A DNA stretch of 26,817 nt from DATGMB01 sp035293845 (GTDB lineage Bacteria; Acidobacteriota; Terriglobia; Bryobacterales; Bryobacteraceae): contig DATGMB010000161.1 in the NCBI GenBank assembly GCA_035293845.1, forward strand, positions 1 to 26,817, read 5' to 3'. The translations under genes and the position numbers were made by a program. A model generated the notes under the pieces. That model saw only the letters and a list, made by a program, of their open reading frames with translations. It ran no database searches and was not told the DNA's origin. Of this stretch, positions 7,304-15,609 are shown one piece after another. The number at the start of each line of letters is the position of its first letter. Within the stretch, counting starts at the first letter, position 1.

Positions 7304-7330
7304 CCGCCCGCTCGCTCACGCTCGCGGCTC
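7304..7330. repeat. Short palindromic GC-rich motif in the rodA-rng gap
   Basis: The sequence around CCGCTCGCTCACGCTCGCGG is partly self-complementary (GAGCCGCGAGCGTGAGCG on the other strand). It resembles a short dispersed repeat I associate with Acidobacteria. The rest of the 258-base rodA-rng gap shows no gene, no tRNA and no convincing promoter, so rng may be read through from rodA or start from a promoter I could not recognise. Confidence 0.35.
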
Positions 7331-7407
7331 TTATCGCGGCCCTGTTCACTCTACAGGCTCCCGAAAATCTAAAACTATTTCCTTCGTGCCGGCCAACCAG
7401 AGCCGGG

Positions 7408-8502
7408 CTAATTCACAAACCTTCTGAGGCGGACGTTGTTGACCAGCCCCAAAGCCAAGAAATTCGACCAGATATTGGACCCGCCGGCGCTCATGAATGG
7501 CAACGGAATGCCGGTGACCGGCATATTCCCCGTCACCATCCCGACGTTCACCAGCATGTGAAACAGCAACAAACCCGCAACACCCATACAGATGTACATG
7601 CCGGCGCGATCGGGCGCCGCCTGCGCATTCTGGACAATGCGCATAATCATTACAAAATACAACGACAACACCACAACAACGCCCACGAACCCGTGCTCCT
7701 CGGCGAAAGCCGAGAAGATAAAATCCGTGTGCGGCACGGGCAGAAAGCGAAGCTGCGTCTGGCTCCCCTTCGTGACCCCCTTGCCAAACATCCCGCCGTT
7801 GCCGACGGCGATTTTGGACTGGATCAACTGATAACCGCTGCCCTGGGGATCCCGTTCCGGATCCATGAAACTCACCAGCCGCGCCTTCTGATAATCCTTC
7901 AGGAAATGGAAGCTCACCGGAAGCACCAGCACCGCCACGAACGCGATGGTCAGCACATACTTCCAACGCAGCCCCGCGAGGAACGCCCCCGTGACCAGGA
8001 CTGCCAGATAGGTGAGCGCCGTGCCCAGATCCGGCTGCAACAACACCAAGCCCGCGGGCACCAGAACCAGGCCCGCCAGCTTTGCCATCTCCCAAATCTC
8101 CAACTCGTCTGTTCTCAGATCGGTTAGATACCGGGCTACTAACAATATTATCACCAGCTTGACAAATTCCGATACCTGAAGGTGCACGCCGCCCGGCAGC
8201 GGAATCCAGCGCTTCGACCCGAAAACCGCGTTGCCGACCAGCGCCGTCCCCAGCAGCGCGGCCACGGAAGCCGCATACAGCGCCGGAACGAAGTGCGTCA
8301 GCGAGTGGTAATCGATTCCCAGAATCGACCACATCAACGCCAACCCGCCCAGAATGTACAGGATCTGCTTCCACCACGCCCCGCGAAACAGCGGCACGCC
8401 AAGCGTAGCGCTATAGATCTGCAACACGCCGACGCCGCAGATCAGCAGCACGATGACGAGCAGCGGAATATCGAGGTCTCGAAGGGAAAGATGTCGCGGC
8501 AT
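7408..8502 (-). CDS. rodA: RodA, SEDS-family peptidoglycan glycosyltransferase
   Basis: The predicted protein has 364 residues and about ten membrane helices. It polymerises lipid II into glycan strands during cell elongation, paired with PBP2. SEDS motifs visible are GSKRWIPLPGG at 95-105, QPDLGTALTY at 156-165 and FLPVPHTDFIFSAFAEEHGF at 253-272, where Asp260 matches the essential Asp of characterised RodA proteins. It ends with PFMSAGGSN and a short basic tail. The ATG at 8502 is chosen because the longer reading to 8592 consists only of repeat-derived sequence (PSPRARLRIANPQSPTPNP). Only one base separates it from the mrdA stop, so translation is probably coupled. There is no clear Shine-Dalgarno; the upstream bases belong to a G-rich repeat. 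Confidence 0.95.
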   Translation of the reverse strand: MPRHLSLRDLDIPLLVIVLLICGVGVLQIYSATLGVPLFRGAWWKQILYILGGLALMWSILGIDYHSLTHFVPALYAASVAALLGTALVGNAVFGSKRWIPLPGGVHLQVSEFVKLVIILLVARYLTDLRTDELEIWEMAKLAGLVLVPAGLVLLQPDLGTALTYLAVLVTGAFLAGLRWKYVLTIAFVAVLVLPVSFHFLKDYQKARLVSFMDPERDPQGSGYQLIQSKIAVGNGGMFGKGVTKGSQTQLRFLPVPHTDFIFSAFAEEHGFVGVVVVLSLYFVMIMRIVQNAQAAPDRAGMYICMGVAGLLLFHMLVNVGMVTGNMPVTGIPLPFMSAGGSNIWSNFLALGLVNNVRLRRFVN

Positions 8503-8503
8503 G

Positions 8504-10606
8504 TTATTCCGGGGATTGGGGGTTGGGGATTGGGGATTGGCGATGCGGAGCCGGGCGCGCGGGCTCGGGCGCCGCGGGGCCTTCGCCGGCAAAATATGCG
8601 ACCTCGAAAGTCGATGGAGGAGCGGGCTGCGCAGGGGGCCGAGTCCCCGATCCCCAATCCCCGATCCCCAATCCCAACCGGCCGAAGCGGCCGATTGTCG
8701 CCGCCGCCTGCTGCTTCTGCTGATTCAGCGCCGCCAGCCGCGCCTTCTTGTCGAAATATGCCTTGATGACGTCCCGCACGATCGGCGCCGCGAACTGCCC
8801 GTGCACGCCGTGCTCGAACAGCGCCACCACCACGATCTCCGGCGCCGAGCGCGGCGCGTAGCCCTCAAACCAGGCGTTGTCCCGCATGTTCTTGGCGTGG
8901 CCCGCCGCCGTGCCCTTCAAAAAATCGTTGGAGGCGAGCTGCGCGCTTCCCGTCTTGCCGCAGACCTCCACGTTCGGCAGCCGCCCGCGGATTCCGGTTC
9001 CGCCGTTCTCGTTCACCACCCCGTACATGCCATCGATGATTTCCTTCACGTTCTGCGGATTGAGCGTCCACTGTACCGGGTGATCGCCCTTCCACAGGCC
9101 CGCTTCATCGGTCAGATGCGGCTGGTGCCAGACCCCGCCGATGGCCAGCCCCCCGATGGCCCGCGCCAGCTCGATGGGCGTTACCGTCAGCGCGCCCTGC
9201 CCGATCGCCACCGAGGGCGTTTCACCGGCCCACCACTTTTCCCGGTAGTTGCGCAGCTTCCACTGCGGCGAAGGCATAATGCCCGCGACCTCGTGCGGCA
9301 GGTCGATGCCCGTGGTGTGGCCGAAACCGACGATATCGCCGTAAAACGCCAGCTTCTCGATGCCGGTCTTGGCGCCGACGGTGTAGAAGTAAACGTCGCA
9401 GGAATGCACGATGCCGCTGTGCAGCGCCACCCGCCCGTGCCCCCGCGGAAATACCCAGCACTTCTGGAAACGCCCGTAGAGTGCGACGCCGCCGCGGCAA
9501 TCCACCGAGAACTGGTCGTCGATGGTGCCCGATTCCAGACCGGCCAGTGCGGTGAACGGCTTGAAGGTCGACCCCGGCGCCTGGACGGCCTGGATCGCCT
9601 TGTTCATCATCGGCTTGTCCGGGTTGTCCGCGATCTCCCTCCAGTCCTTGGCCTTGATCCGCACGGCAAACTTATTCGGATCGAAGGTCGGCCGGCTGAC
9701 CATGGCCAGCACCTCGCCCGTGCGCGGATCGAGCGCCACCACGGCGCCGTTTTTGTGATCGTACTGGATGCCTTCCTCGTTGAACGGCCCGTCCATGGCC
9801 AGTTCGGCGACGGCCTGCAGGTCGAGGTCGATCGTCAGCTTCAGATCCTTCCCCGCAATATACGGCTTGCTCCCGAGCACCTGCTTAACCTGCCCCAGCC
9901 GGTCGACCACCCGCTGCTGCTCGCCATCGACGCCCGTGAGCCAGTCGTTATACTCGCGCTCGATGCCGAACTTGCCGATCACCTGCCCCGGGTTGTACTT
10001 GGCGAATTCCGGGTTGTCCAGCTCATCCTCGCTGACTTCGCCCGTATAGCCGATGACATGCGCCAGCATCCCGTTCTGCGGATATAGCCGGCGCTGCGCC
10101 TCGATTTTGACCAGCTCGGGATAGAAATCGCGGTGCGAATCGACGAAGGCGAGATCCGATTCCGTCAGCTCTTCCTTGATGACAATCGGCACGTACTTGG
10201 GCTGCAGGCTGTAGCGGCGCACGCGCGCCAGCAGGTCGGCGTAGTCGAGGTCCAGCCCCTGGGCGATGTCCTTCAAGTGCTCCGTCTTCATCGATTCGCG
10301 CGCCAGGATCAGGCTGAAGGAGGAGTGATTATCGACGATCACACGGCCGTCGCGGTCGAGAATGCGGCCGCGCGGCGCCAGGATCGGCACGGTCTTGATG
10401 CTGTTGTGCAGAGCGCGCTCGTCATACACCTGGCTGTTCTGGACCTGCAGCGTCCAGAAGCCGGAGATCAGGAAGATGAAAATCACCACCGCGCTGTACT
10501 GGAAGACGGCGATTTTGCCCGACGCAAATGCCGTATCGTCGCGCAGCGGCGGTTTCTCGGAAAGCTGCGGAGTCTCGAGATTTGGGTCAGCCGGCGGCAG
10601 GATCAC
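8504..10606 (-). CDS. mrdA: Penicillin-binding protein 2, elongasome transpeptidase
   Basis: The predicted protein has 700 residues. This class B PBP crosslinks peptidoglycan with RodA in the elongasome. A short cytoplasmic part is followed by one membrane anchor (about 33-52), then the pedestal domain beginning APRGRILDRDGRVI (77-90). The transpeptidase motifs are S346-T-F-K349, S402-C-D404 and K551-T-G553. The conserved core ends near residue 632 (AALNQQKQQ). The last 65 or so residues are unusual: they are encoded by an inverted pair of G-rich repeats and the bases between them (GLGIGDWGSGT and RQSPIPNPQSPE are readings of the repeat). The start overlaps the glycosyltransferase stop as ATGA, and the stop lies one base before rodA. 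Confidence 0.95.
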   Translation of the reverse strand: MILPPADPNLETPQLSEKPPLRDDTAFASGKIAVFQYSAVVIFIFLISGFWTLQVQNSQVYDERALHNSIKTVPILAPRGRILDRDGRVIVDNHSSFSLILARESMKTEHLKDIAQGLDLDYADLLARVRRYSLQPKYVPIVIKEELTESDLAFVDSHRDFYPELVKIEAQRRLYPQNGMLAHVIGYTGEVSEDELDNPEFAKYNPGQVIGKFGIEREYNDWLTGVDGEQQRVVDRLGQVKQVLGSKPYIAGKDLKLTIDLDLQAVAELAMDGPFNEEGIQYDHKNGAVVALDPRTGEVLAMVSRPTFDPNKFAVRIKAKDWREIADNPDKPMMNKAIQAVQAPGSTFKPFTALAGLESGTIDDQFSVDCRGGVALYGRFQKCWVFPRGHGRVALHSGIVHSCDVYFYTVGAKTGIEKLAFYGDIVGFGHTTGIDLPHEVAGIMPSPQWKLRNYREKWWAGETPSVAIGQGALTVTPIELARAIGGLAIGGVWHQPHLTDEAGLWKGDHPVQWTLNPQNVKEIIDGMYGVVNENGGTGIRGRLPNVEVCGKTGSAQLASNDFLKGTAAGHAKNMRDNAWFEGYAPRSAPEIVVVALFEHGVHGQFAAPIVRDVIKAYFDKKARLAALNQQKQQAAATIGRFGRLGLGIGDWGSGTRPPAQPAPPSTFEVAYFAGEGPAAPEPARPAPHRQSPIPNPQSPE
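8511..8676. repeat. Inverted pair of GGGGATT-type repeats at the mrdA 3' end
   Basis: G-rich arm 8511-8540 is built of GGGGATT/GGGGGTT units. The C-rich arm 8644-8676 is built of CCCCAAT and CCCCGAT units, the same motif inverted. About 103 bases of different GC-rich sequence lie between them. The G-rich strands contain at least four runs of four or more G, so G-quadruplex formation is possible. The unit looks like a small palindromic mobile or REP-like element that has become part of the mrdA coding end and of the rodA upstream region. Confidence 0.75.
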
Positions 10607-11997
10607 AACCGAGCGTCGGTGCGCTCACCTACTATTCTACATGCCTCCCGCCCGCCTCCCGCAAGCGCAAACAGCACAATCGCAAAGAGGATCAGTGATG
10701 CCAGAGCCGGGAGGGCCGTCCAGAACTGCAGGGTCCACGGATCGTCCGGCCAGCGCCCGTTGCGGTAGTAGTGGCGGAGCACCGCCGCCGGCAACCAGTA
10801 AAGGGCCGCGCCCGTGGCCAGGACGCCGCCGAACATTTCGGGACGGCGGTCCCGTATGGCCCCCGCAAGGAGCAGCGCGAGCGCCGGATAGTGCAGCACC
10901 GGGTAATGCCACCACGAAATCGGCGATGCCGCCAGCGCGAGCGACAGCAGACCCGCGCCCGCCAGCGCGTGCCGCGCGGGCGTCAACTCCGGATCCGCGA
11001 GCCGCCGCGCGACTATGCCCGCCGGCTCGGGCACGGACTCCGCCCGCGATCCCCGGGCCGCCGCGCCTGCCCCCAACCGCCGGGCAAGTTGTCCGCGCGA
11101 AGCCGGAAGCCCGGCGCCCGCCGGCGTAAGAACGATCCACAATGCCAACACGCCTCCCGCCAGGACGCACCCCGCCGCCGCTAGCGACACCGCCGCCGCT
11201 GCCGGCCGAAGCCGCAGCTTCGGCAAATCATACCCGAATGTCCAATCCGCCGGCAGGTGGCCGGACCGGCCCGGCGAATCCAGAAGCCGCAGCGCCGCTG
11301 AAGGCACCGACCAGCTCAGCAGGCACGGCGTTCCCGCGAGGTACGCCACACCCGGCGGGGCCGTGGGGCCGCGCAATCCGAACCGCACCGCGGCCCACGG
11401 GAGCGCCATCAGCAGCGCGGCGGCCGCCGCGGTGAAGGCGAAGGCGCGCCAGCGGCGTTCGATGGCGGGCAAGATTCCCAAAACGCCGGGAAACAGCTTG
11501 AGCGCGAAGCCTCCCGCGATGGAGAGGGCGGCGGCGCGTCCGGCGCTCGTCAGCGCGATGACGCCGAGCAGCAACAGCACCGCATCCGCCTGCCCCAGCC
11601 CGAATCCGTCCTCCGCCGCGCCGCCCGCCGCCCAGACCAGCGCGACCGCGCACAGCGCCGCGCGTCCGCGCCCCAGATGCCGCCACAACAGCCAGCCGGC
11701 GGCCAGAAACGCGGCGTGGGAAATGGCAAACCAGATCCAGCGCGCCGTGAAGTAGTCGAACATAGCCAAGGGCGCCAGCAGGCACGCCAGGAGCGGCGGG
11801 TAGACGTATCCTCCTTCGAGGTACGGGGAGCGGCCGTGCAGCACCTGCTGCGCGGCGTGATAGTAGAATTCGAAATCGCTCGGACCGCGATCCGGCATCT
11901 GCGCCAGCCAGCACCTTTGCCAGTACCACCAGCCGCACAGCAGCACAAACGCCGCGGCCGCAACCCCGGACGCCCGCTGCCCCAGGAGGCCCGTCAT
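10603..11997 (-). CDS. GT87-like (DUF2029) polyprenyl-phosphate-sugar glycosyltransferase
   Basis: The predicted protein has 464 residues with many hydrophobic segments (about ten). The first periplasmic loop carries SDFEFYYHAAQQVLHGRSPY (D41) and then YVYPPLLACLLAPL. This acidic-aromatic stretch and the YPP motif are typical of GT-C enzymes of family GT87, known from actinobacterial mannosyltransferases that use polyprenyl-phosphate mannose. A late SPISWWHYPVLHYPAL matches the family's SW..H motif. Donor and acceptor here are unknown. The gene starts six bases after mreD and overlaps mrdA as ATGA, so it belongs to the elongasome operon. An ArnT-like or arabinosyltransferase-like role is also possible. 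The family call is fairly sure; a role in wall or envelope glycosylation is inference. Confidence 0.8.
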   Translation of the reverse strand: MTGLLGQRASGVAAAAFVLLCGWWYWQRCWLAQMPDRGPSDFEFYYHAAQQVLHGRSPYLEGGYVYPPLLACLLAPLAMFDYFTARWIWFAISHAAFLAAGWLLWRHLGRGRAALCAVALVWAAGGAAEDGFGLGQADAVLLLLGVIALTSAGRAAALSIAGGFALKLFPGVLGILPAIERRWRAFAFTAAAAALLMALPWAAVRFGLRGPTAPPGVAYLAGTPCLLSWSVPSAALRLLDSPGRSGHLPADWTFGYDLPKLRLRPAAAAVSLAAAGCVLAGGVLALWIVLTPAGAGLPASRGQLARRLGAGAAARGSRAESVPEPAGIVARRLADPELTPARHALAGAGLLSLALAASPISWWHYPVLHYPALALLLAGAIRDRRPEMFGGVLATGAALYWLPAAVLRHYYRNGRWPDDPWTLQFWTALPALASLILFAIVLFALAGGGREACRIVGERTDARL

Positions 11998-12003
11998 ACC
12001 GGC

Positions 12004-12540
12004 CTATGCCGATTCCCGCAGCCGGTCGAGAAAATGAAACAGCGAGACTCCGACCACCGCGTTCAGCAGGCCCTGCACCAGCGTGCGCTGCAGCTCGAGC
12101 GTCAGCATCTGTCCGAGCAGCGCCCGTGCCATGACCCAGTACATCACCTCATGGAAGACGTAGAAGAAGAAGCAGAGGACCAAGCGCAGAAAGGCGTGGT
12201 CCACGTCCAGCCGCAAACCGATCGAGGCCGCGAAATAACCCACCAGCGTGTTCACGATCCCGAACATGCCGAGCGGGATTTTCTGCGATAGCGAATCCTG
12301 CGCCAGCCCTACGGTCGCGCCGATCAGCAGCCCCTGAATCTGGCTGCGCCGCATGAGCGCGAAGTAGACCACCACCAGCAGCGGCATTTCCAGGTACTGC
12401 GCCAGCGGGAAAAAGCGCGGGACGAAAATCTGAAACGCAATGGCGAATACGGGCACAACCAGCAGAACCCAGGCGCGAAAACGCGAGATCTGGCTTTCCC
12501 GCGTGCTGCTGAGAAGAATGCGGCTGGTCGAGTAGCTCAT
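12004..12540 (-). CDS. mreD: Rod shape-determining protein MreD
   Basis: The predicted protein has 178 residues, close to the usual MreD length, with five or six hydrophobic helices. The N-terminal segment before the first helix is basic and Ser-rich. The motif LLIGATVGLAQDSLSQKIPLGMFGI matches the conserved MreD segment (G...GL..D..S...LG), and the last helices end in FLDRLRES. MreD is an inner-membrane member of the MreBCD complex, linking MreB filaments to PBP2/RodA. Its ATG overlaps the mreC stop as ATGA, and the glycosyltransferase gene follows six bases after its stop. Confidence 0.92.
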   Translation of the reverse strand: MSYSTSRILLSSTRESQISRFRAWVLLVVPVFAIAFQIFVPRFFPLAQYLEMPLLVVVYFALMRRSQIQGLLIGATVGLAQDSLSQKIPLGMFGIVNTLVGYFAASIGLRLDVDHAFLRLVLCFFFYVFHEVMYWVMARALLGQMLTLELQRTLVQGLLNAVVGVSLFHFLDRLRESA

Positions 12541-14504
12541 TGCTTGGTCGGAACTGCAGGAGGTTTGTTCTTAGACGGAGCGGGCGCGGCGGCATCGTTC
12601 CCGGACGGCGATCTCCCGGCCGAGCCATCCTCAGGAGACGGCTGCCGCGTCTTCGGAGCGCTCGCCCGCGGCGGCGCATTTGCCTGTGGCGTCCGCCCCG
12701 CGGCCGTTGTGCCGCCAGAGGGTGGGCCGGATTCCGTGGCCGCAGGCGGCCGCGCGGTGGACGGCGTTCGCGCTGCCGGCGCCGAGGAGCCGTCAGGGCC
12801 GGACGGCTGCCCTGGCCGCGGCGAAGCATTTATGGGGGCTGTCCGCGCCGGCGCCGATGCAGCCCCACGACCCGGCCCCCCGGAGTCCGTGGCCGGTGCC
12901 CGGATGCCCGATGGCGGCCTGGTGGCCGGCGCCGCGGGGCCATCCGCCGGGGCCGGCGGAGCCGGCGACCGTCCGGACGGCGAAACTCCCCCGCCTGGCG
13001 CGCGGGTTTCCGTGGCCGCAGGCGGCCGGGCAGCGGGCGTTCTCATTGCGGGCGCGGCCGAGCCAGCCCCGCCCGAAGCCTGGCCGGCGCCCGTCGCTGT
13101 CACTCCGCTCCGCGGCACGGTATTCACTACCGGCGTCCGCACGGGCGCCGCCTCAGCCGCACCAGCCGGTGCGCGGGAGTCCGTGGCCGCAGGCGGCCGT
13201 ACAGGAGCCGGCGTCCTTGCAGCCGGTGCGCTGCTTTCGCTGCCCGGCGCTCCCCCGGCCTGCCGCGCCATGCGGGACGGCATCTGCCCGGCGGGCGCAG
13301 CCCCGGCCGGTGCGCGCCCCCCGGTTTGCCCCGTACCGGTTTGTCCCGCCGCTCCATTCCCCGCACCCGGTGCTGCGGCGGCAGCGGGAGCGGAAGCCGG
13401 CGCCTGCTGGCCCGGAGCCGTTGGCAGTTTCGTGAAATCCGGCGGTTTGGTTCCCGGAGGTCCCGACCCGTAATTGTGCCCCTGCGCCTCGCCCACCTGC
13501 TGGTAGATCGCCCGGATCTTGTCCGCGGCCGTGCCGGAAGGCGCGGTGGACTGCCCGGCAGGCGGCGCGCTCCCGTCGGCCGCGACATCTGCCGGAGCGG
13601 TTTGCGGCGGCGCTGGAGCGAGATACACGGGCTGATTGACCGGCGGCGCCTGCGGGATCGGCTGATGCACCGCTTCGAGAATGATCAGCACGTCCTCCAG
13701 CCCATGCTGCAACCCACTGGGCTCGACCAGGATCTCCTTATAAGCCTGCGAGCGGTTATTCTCGACGCTTTTTACCACGCCCGCCGGGAAGCCGCGGGGA
13801 AACACACGATCGTCGCCCGAGGTATAGAACCAGTCGCCCGGCTCGACCTTTTCGTCGAACGGCACATAATCCACTTTGCACAGCGGGGTGCCCTGCCCTT
13901 TGAGCGTTCCGCGCACCTGGCTTTTTTGCGAGATCACGCCCGCCGCGAACTCTGGGTCCGTGATCAGCATGACTTCCGAAGCCGTCGGATAAGCCGCGAT
14001 CACTTTGCCCACGATGCCGTCCGGCGTCACCACGCCCATGCCGCGCATCACGCCATCGCGCGAGCTGCGGTTGATGTACACCACCTTCGAGTTGGCGCCG
14101 GGGGCCGTGCCGATCACATTCGCAGCCAGCATTTTGGACTGCGTGTGCGCCTGGAATAGCTGCAGCGCCTTGGCGCGGTCCGCCGTGGAAAGCTCGTTCT
14201 GGAGGTAATTCACCTGGAGCCGCAGCCGGCCCACCTCGTCGCGCAGCCTGCGGTTTTCCTCGCTGGCGTCGTGCATCAGGATATAGTTCCGCACGAAGCC
14301 GAAACCGCCCTCGCGGAACCCTTCGAGCACGCGCGCTACGGGGGTCACGGTACTGACCGCCCACACCCGGATGAGCCGCACGTCCTGATCGTTCTTGACC
14401 TGAACCGCCAGCAGCACCAACTGTGCAAAAATTACCAGCAGCAGCACCGTGATGTTGCGATAACGGTTGAGGAAGGTTTCCATGGCGGCCGCGCGGCCGG
14501 ACAC
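12537..14504 (-). CDS. mreC: Rod shape-determining protein MreC with a long Pro/Ala/Ser/Thr-rich tail
   Basis: From the GTG at 14504 the protein has 655 residues; an in-frame ATG at 14483 (METFLNRYRN) is an equally plausible start and fits relatives I remember. There is one membrane helix (about 17-35), a coiled coil (about 80-118) and then the MreC beta domain (SKMLAANVIGTAPG, YINRSSRDGVMRGMGVVTPDGIVG, GEPGDWFYTSGDD-like VEPGDWFYTSG) to about residue 280. This periplasmic part scaffolds PBP2. Usual MreC length is about 280-370. Here about 375 further residues follow, almost all Pro, Ala, Gly, Ser, Thr and Arg, with a repeated unit RPPAATETRAP/RPPAATESGPP. The tail is predicted to be disordered and periplasmic. 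Confidence 0.93.
   Translation of the reverse strand: MSGRAAAMETFLNRYRNITVLLLVIFAQLVLLAVQVKNDQDVRLIRVWAVSTVTPVARVLEGFREGGFGFVRNYILMHDASEENRRLRDEVGRLRLQVNYLQNELSTADRAKALQLFQAHTQSKMLAANVIGTAPGANSKVVYINRSSRDGVMRGMGVVTPDGIVGKVIAAYPTASEVMLITDPEFAAGVISQKSQVRGTLKGQGTPLCKVDYVPFDEKVEPGDWFYTSGDDRVFPRGFPAGVVKSVENNRSQAYKEILVEPSGLQHGLEDVLIILEAVHQPIPQAPPVNQPVYLAPAPPQTAPADVAADGSAPPAGQSTAPSGTAADKIRAIYQQVGEAQGHNYGSGPPGTKPPDFTKLPTAPGQQAPASAPAAAAAPGAGNGAAGQTGTGQTGGRAPAGAAPAGQMPSRMARQAGGAPGSESSAPAARTPAPVRPPAATDSRAPAGAAEAAPVRTPVVNTVPRSGVTATGAGQASGGAGSAAPAMRTPAARPPAATETRAPGGGVSPSGRSPAPPAPADGPAAPATRPPSGIRAPATDSGGPGRGAASAPARTAPINASPRPGQPSGPDGSSAPAARTPSTARPPAATESGPPSGGTTAAGRTPQANAPPRASAPKTRQPSPEDGSAGRSPSGNDAAAPAPSKNKPPAVPTKQ
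12733..13199. repeat. Repeated 20-bp units encoding the MreC tail
   Basis: The same 20 bases, TCCGTGGCCGCAGGCGGCCG, occur at 12733-12752, 13009-13028 and 13180-13199, with a decayed copy near 12886. On the minus strand they encode RPPAAT(D/E). Identical bases over a diverged background suggest recent duplication or gene conversion within the tail. Confidence 0.85.
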
Positions 14505-14537
14505 GCCGGCCTTCGCCGGGCATCCCCGGCCTCTACA

Positions 14538-15563
14538 CTAGTCTATCGAAATCTTGCGCAGCAGCCGGAAATCGCTGAGCATCCGTCCCGTCCCTAGCAC
14601 GACGGATGCCAACGGGTCGTCGGCAATCGAAACCGGCAATCCGGTCTCTTCGCGGATGCGCTTGTCCAGATTCTTGAGCAGCGCGCCGCCGCCGGTCAGG
14701 ACAATTCCGCGGTCGCTGATGTCGGCACTGAGCTCGGGCGGCGTGCGTTCGAGCGCCACGCGGATCGCGTTGACAATCGTAGCCACACACTCCGAAAGCG
14801 CCTCGCGGATCTCGCTATCGTCGATCGAAATGGTGCGCGGCACGCCCTCGATGAGGTTGCGCCCCTTGATTTCCATGGTCAGCGGCTTATCCAGCGGATA
14901 GGCCGAGCCGACCTCGATCTTGATCGATTCCGCCGTGCGCTCGCCGATCAGCAGGTTGTACTTCCGCTTGAGATACTGCATCACGGCGTCGTCCATTTCG
15001 TTGCCGGCCACGCGGACCGAGCGTGAATAGACGATGCCGGAAAGCGAGATCACGGCCACATCCGTGGTGCCGCCGCCGATATCGACGACCATGTTCCCCG
15101 AGGGCTCGGTGATGGGCAGCCCGGCGCCGATCGCGGCCACCATCGCCTGCTCCACCAGATGCACCTCGCTTGCCTTGGCGCGGTACGCCGAATCCATGAC
15201 CGCCCGCTTTTCCACCTGCGTAATCTCGCTCGGAACGCCGATCACGATCCGGGGATGCACCAGCATTTTGCGGCCGTGCGCCTTCTGAATGAAATAATTC
15301 AGCATGCGCTCGGTGACTTTGAAATCGGCGATCACGCCGTCTTTCATCGGCTTGATCGCGACGATGTTCCCCGGCGTCCGGCCAAGCATCTCCTTGGCTT
15401 CCTTGCCGACGGCCTCGACCTCTCCCGTATTCTTATTGATCGCGACGATGGACGGCTCGTTGACCACGATGCCTTTTCCCTTCGCGTAGACCAGGGTGTT
15501 GGCCGTTCCCAGATCGATGGCGAGGTCCGAGGAAAACAGGCTGAAGAGAGAACGTAAATTCAT
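14538..15563 (-). CDS. mreB: Rod shape-determining protein MreB, bacterial actin
   Basis: The predicted protein has 341 residues, the standard length. It forms ATP-dependent membrane-bound filaments that steer the elongasome. The actin-fold nucleotide motifs are intact: SDLAIDLGTANTLVYAKG (12-29) is phosphate 1, VVDIGGGTTDVAVISL (159-174) is phosphate 2, and Glu138 in VEQAMVAAIG is the likely catalytic Glu. The C-terminal adenosine motif is GIVLTGGGALLKNLDKRI. The N-terminus (NLRSLFSLFSSD) is amphipathic, as expected for membrane binding. It is the first gene of the operon, with mreC following after 33 bases. A possible promoter lies at 15602-15609. Confidence 0.97.
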   Translation of the reverse strand: MNLRSLFSLFSSDLAIDLGTANTLVYAKGKGIVVNEPSIVAINKNTGEVEAVGKEAKEMLGRTPGNIVAIKPMKDGVIADFKVTERMLNYFIQKAHGRKMLVHPRIVIGVPSEITQVEKRAVMDSAYRAKASEVHLVEQAMVAAIGAGLPITEPSGNMVVDIGGGTTDVAVISLSGIVYSRSVRVAGNEMDDAVMQYLKRKYNLLIGERTAESIKIEVGSAYPLDKPLTMEIKGRNLIEGVPRTISIDDSEIREALSECVATIVNAIRVALERTPPELSADISDRGIVLTGGGALLKNLDKRIREETGLPVSIADDPLASVVLGTGRMLSDFRLLRKISID

Positions 15564-15601
15564 TGATTATGCTTGCGAACTACGGGACGGAGTTCTTTTG
15601 C

Positions 15602-15609
15602 ATAGTAAC
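15602..15609 (-). promoter_or_regulatory. Possible extended -10 of the mre operon
   Basis: On the minus strand TG-T-TACTAT reads as an extended -10 (hexamer at 15607-15602). It predicts a leader of about 33 bases before the mreB ATG. No strong -35 was seen. The rest of the 254-base gap to 15818 holds only a possible plus-strand -10 TATACT at 15752-15757. Confidence 0.4.

Noticed and set aside
8511..8676. CRISPR-like appearance of the GGGGATT/CCCCAAT units
   Set aside because: Units are about seven bases, without spacers, and inverted in two arms; no cas genes nearby.
8453..10087. Long plus-strand open frame opposite mrdA
   Set aside because: It is an antisense shadow; the minus strand has all PBP2 motifs.
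8504..10606. S402-C-D404 as a defective SxN motif in PBP2
   Set aside because: SxD is, as I recall, normal in PBP2 proteins, so it is not evidence of an inactive enzyme.
12540..14159. Long plus-strand open frames opposite mreC
   Set aside because: Arg/Gly-rich composition typical of antisense GC-rich repeats; MreC is on the other strand.
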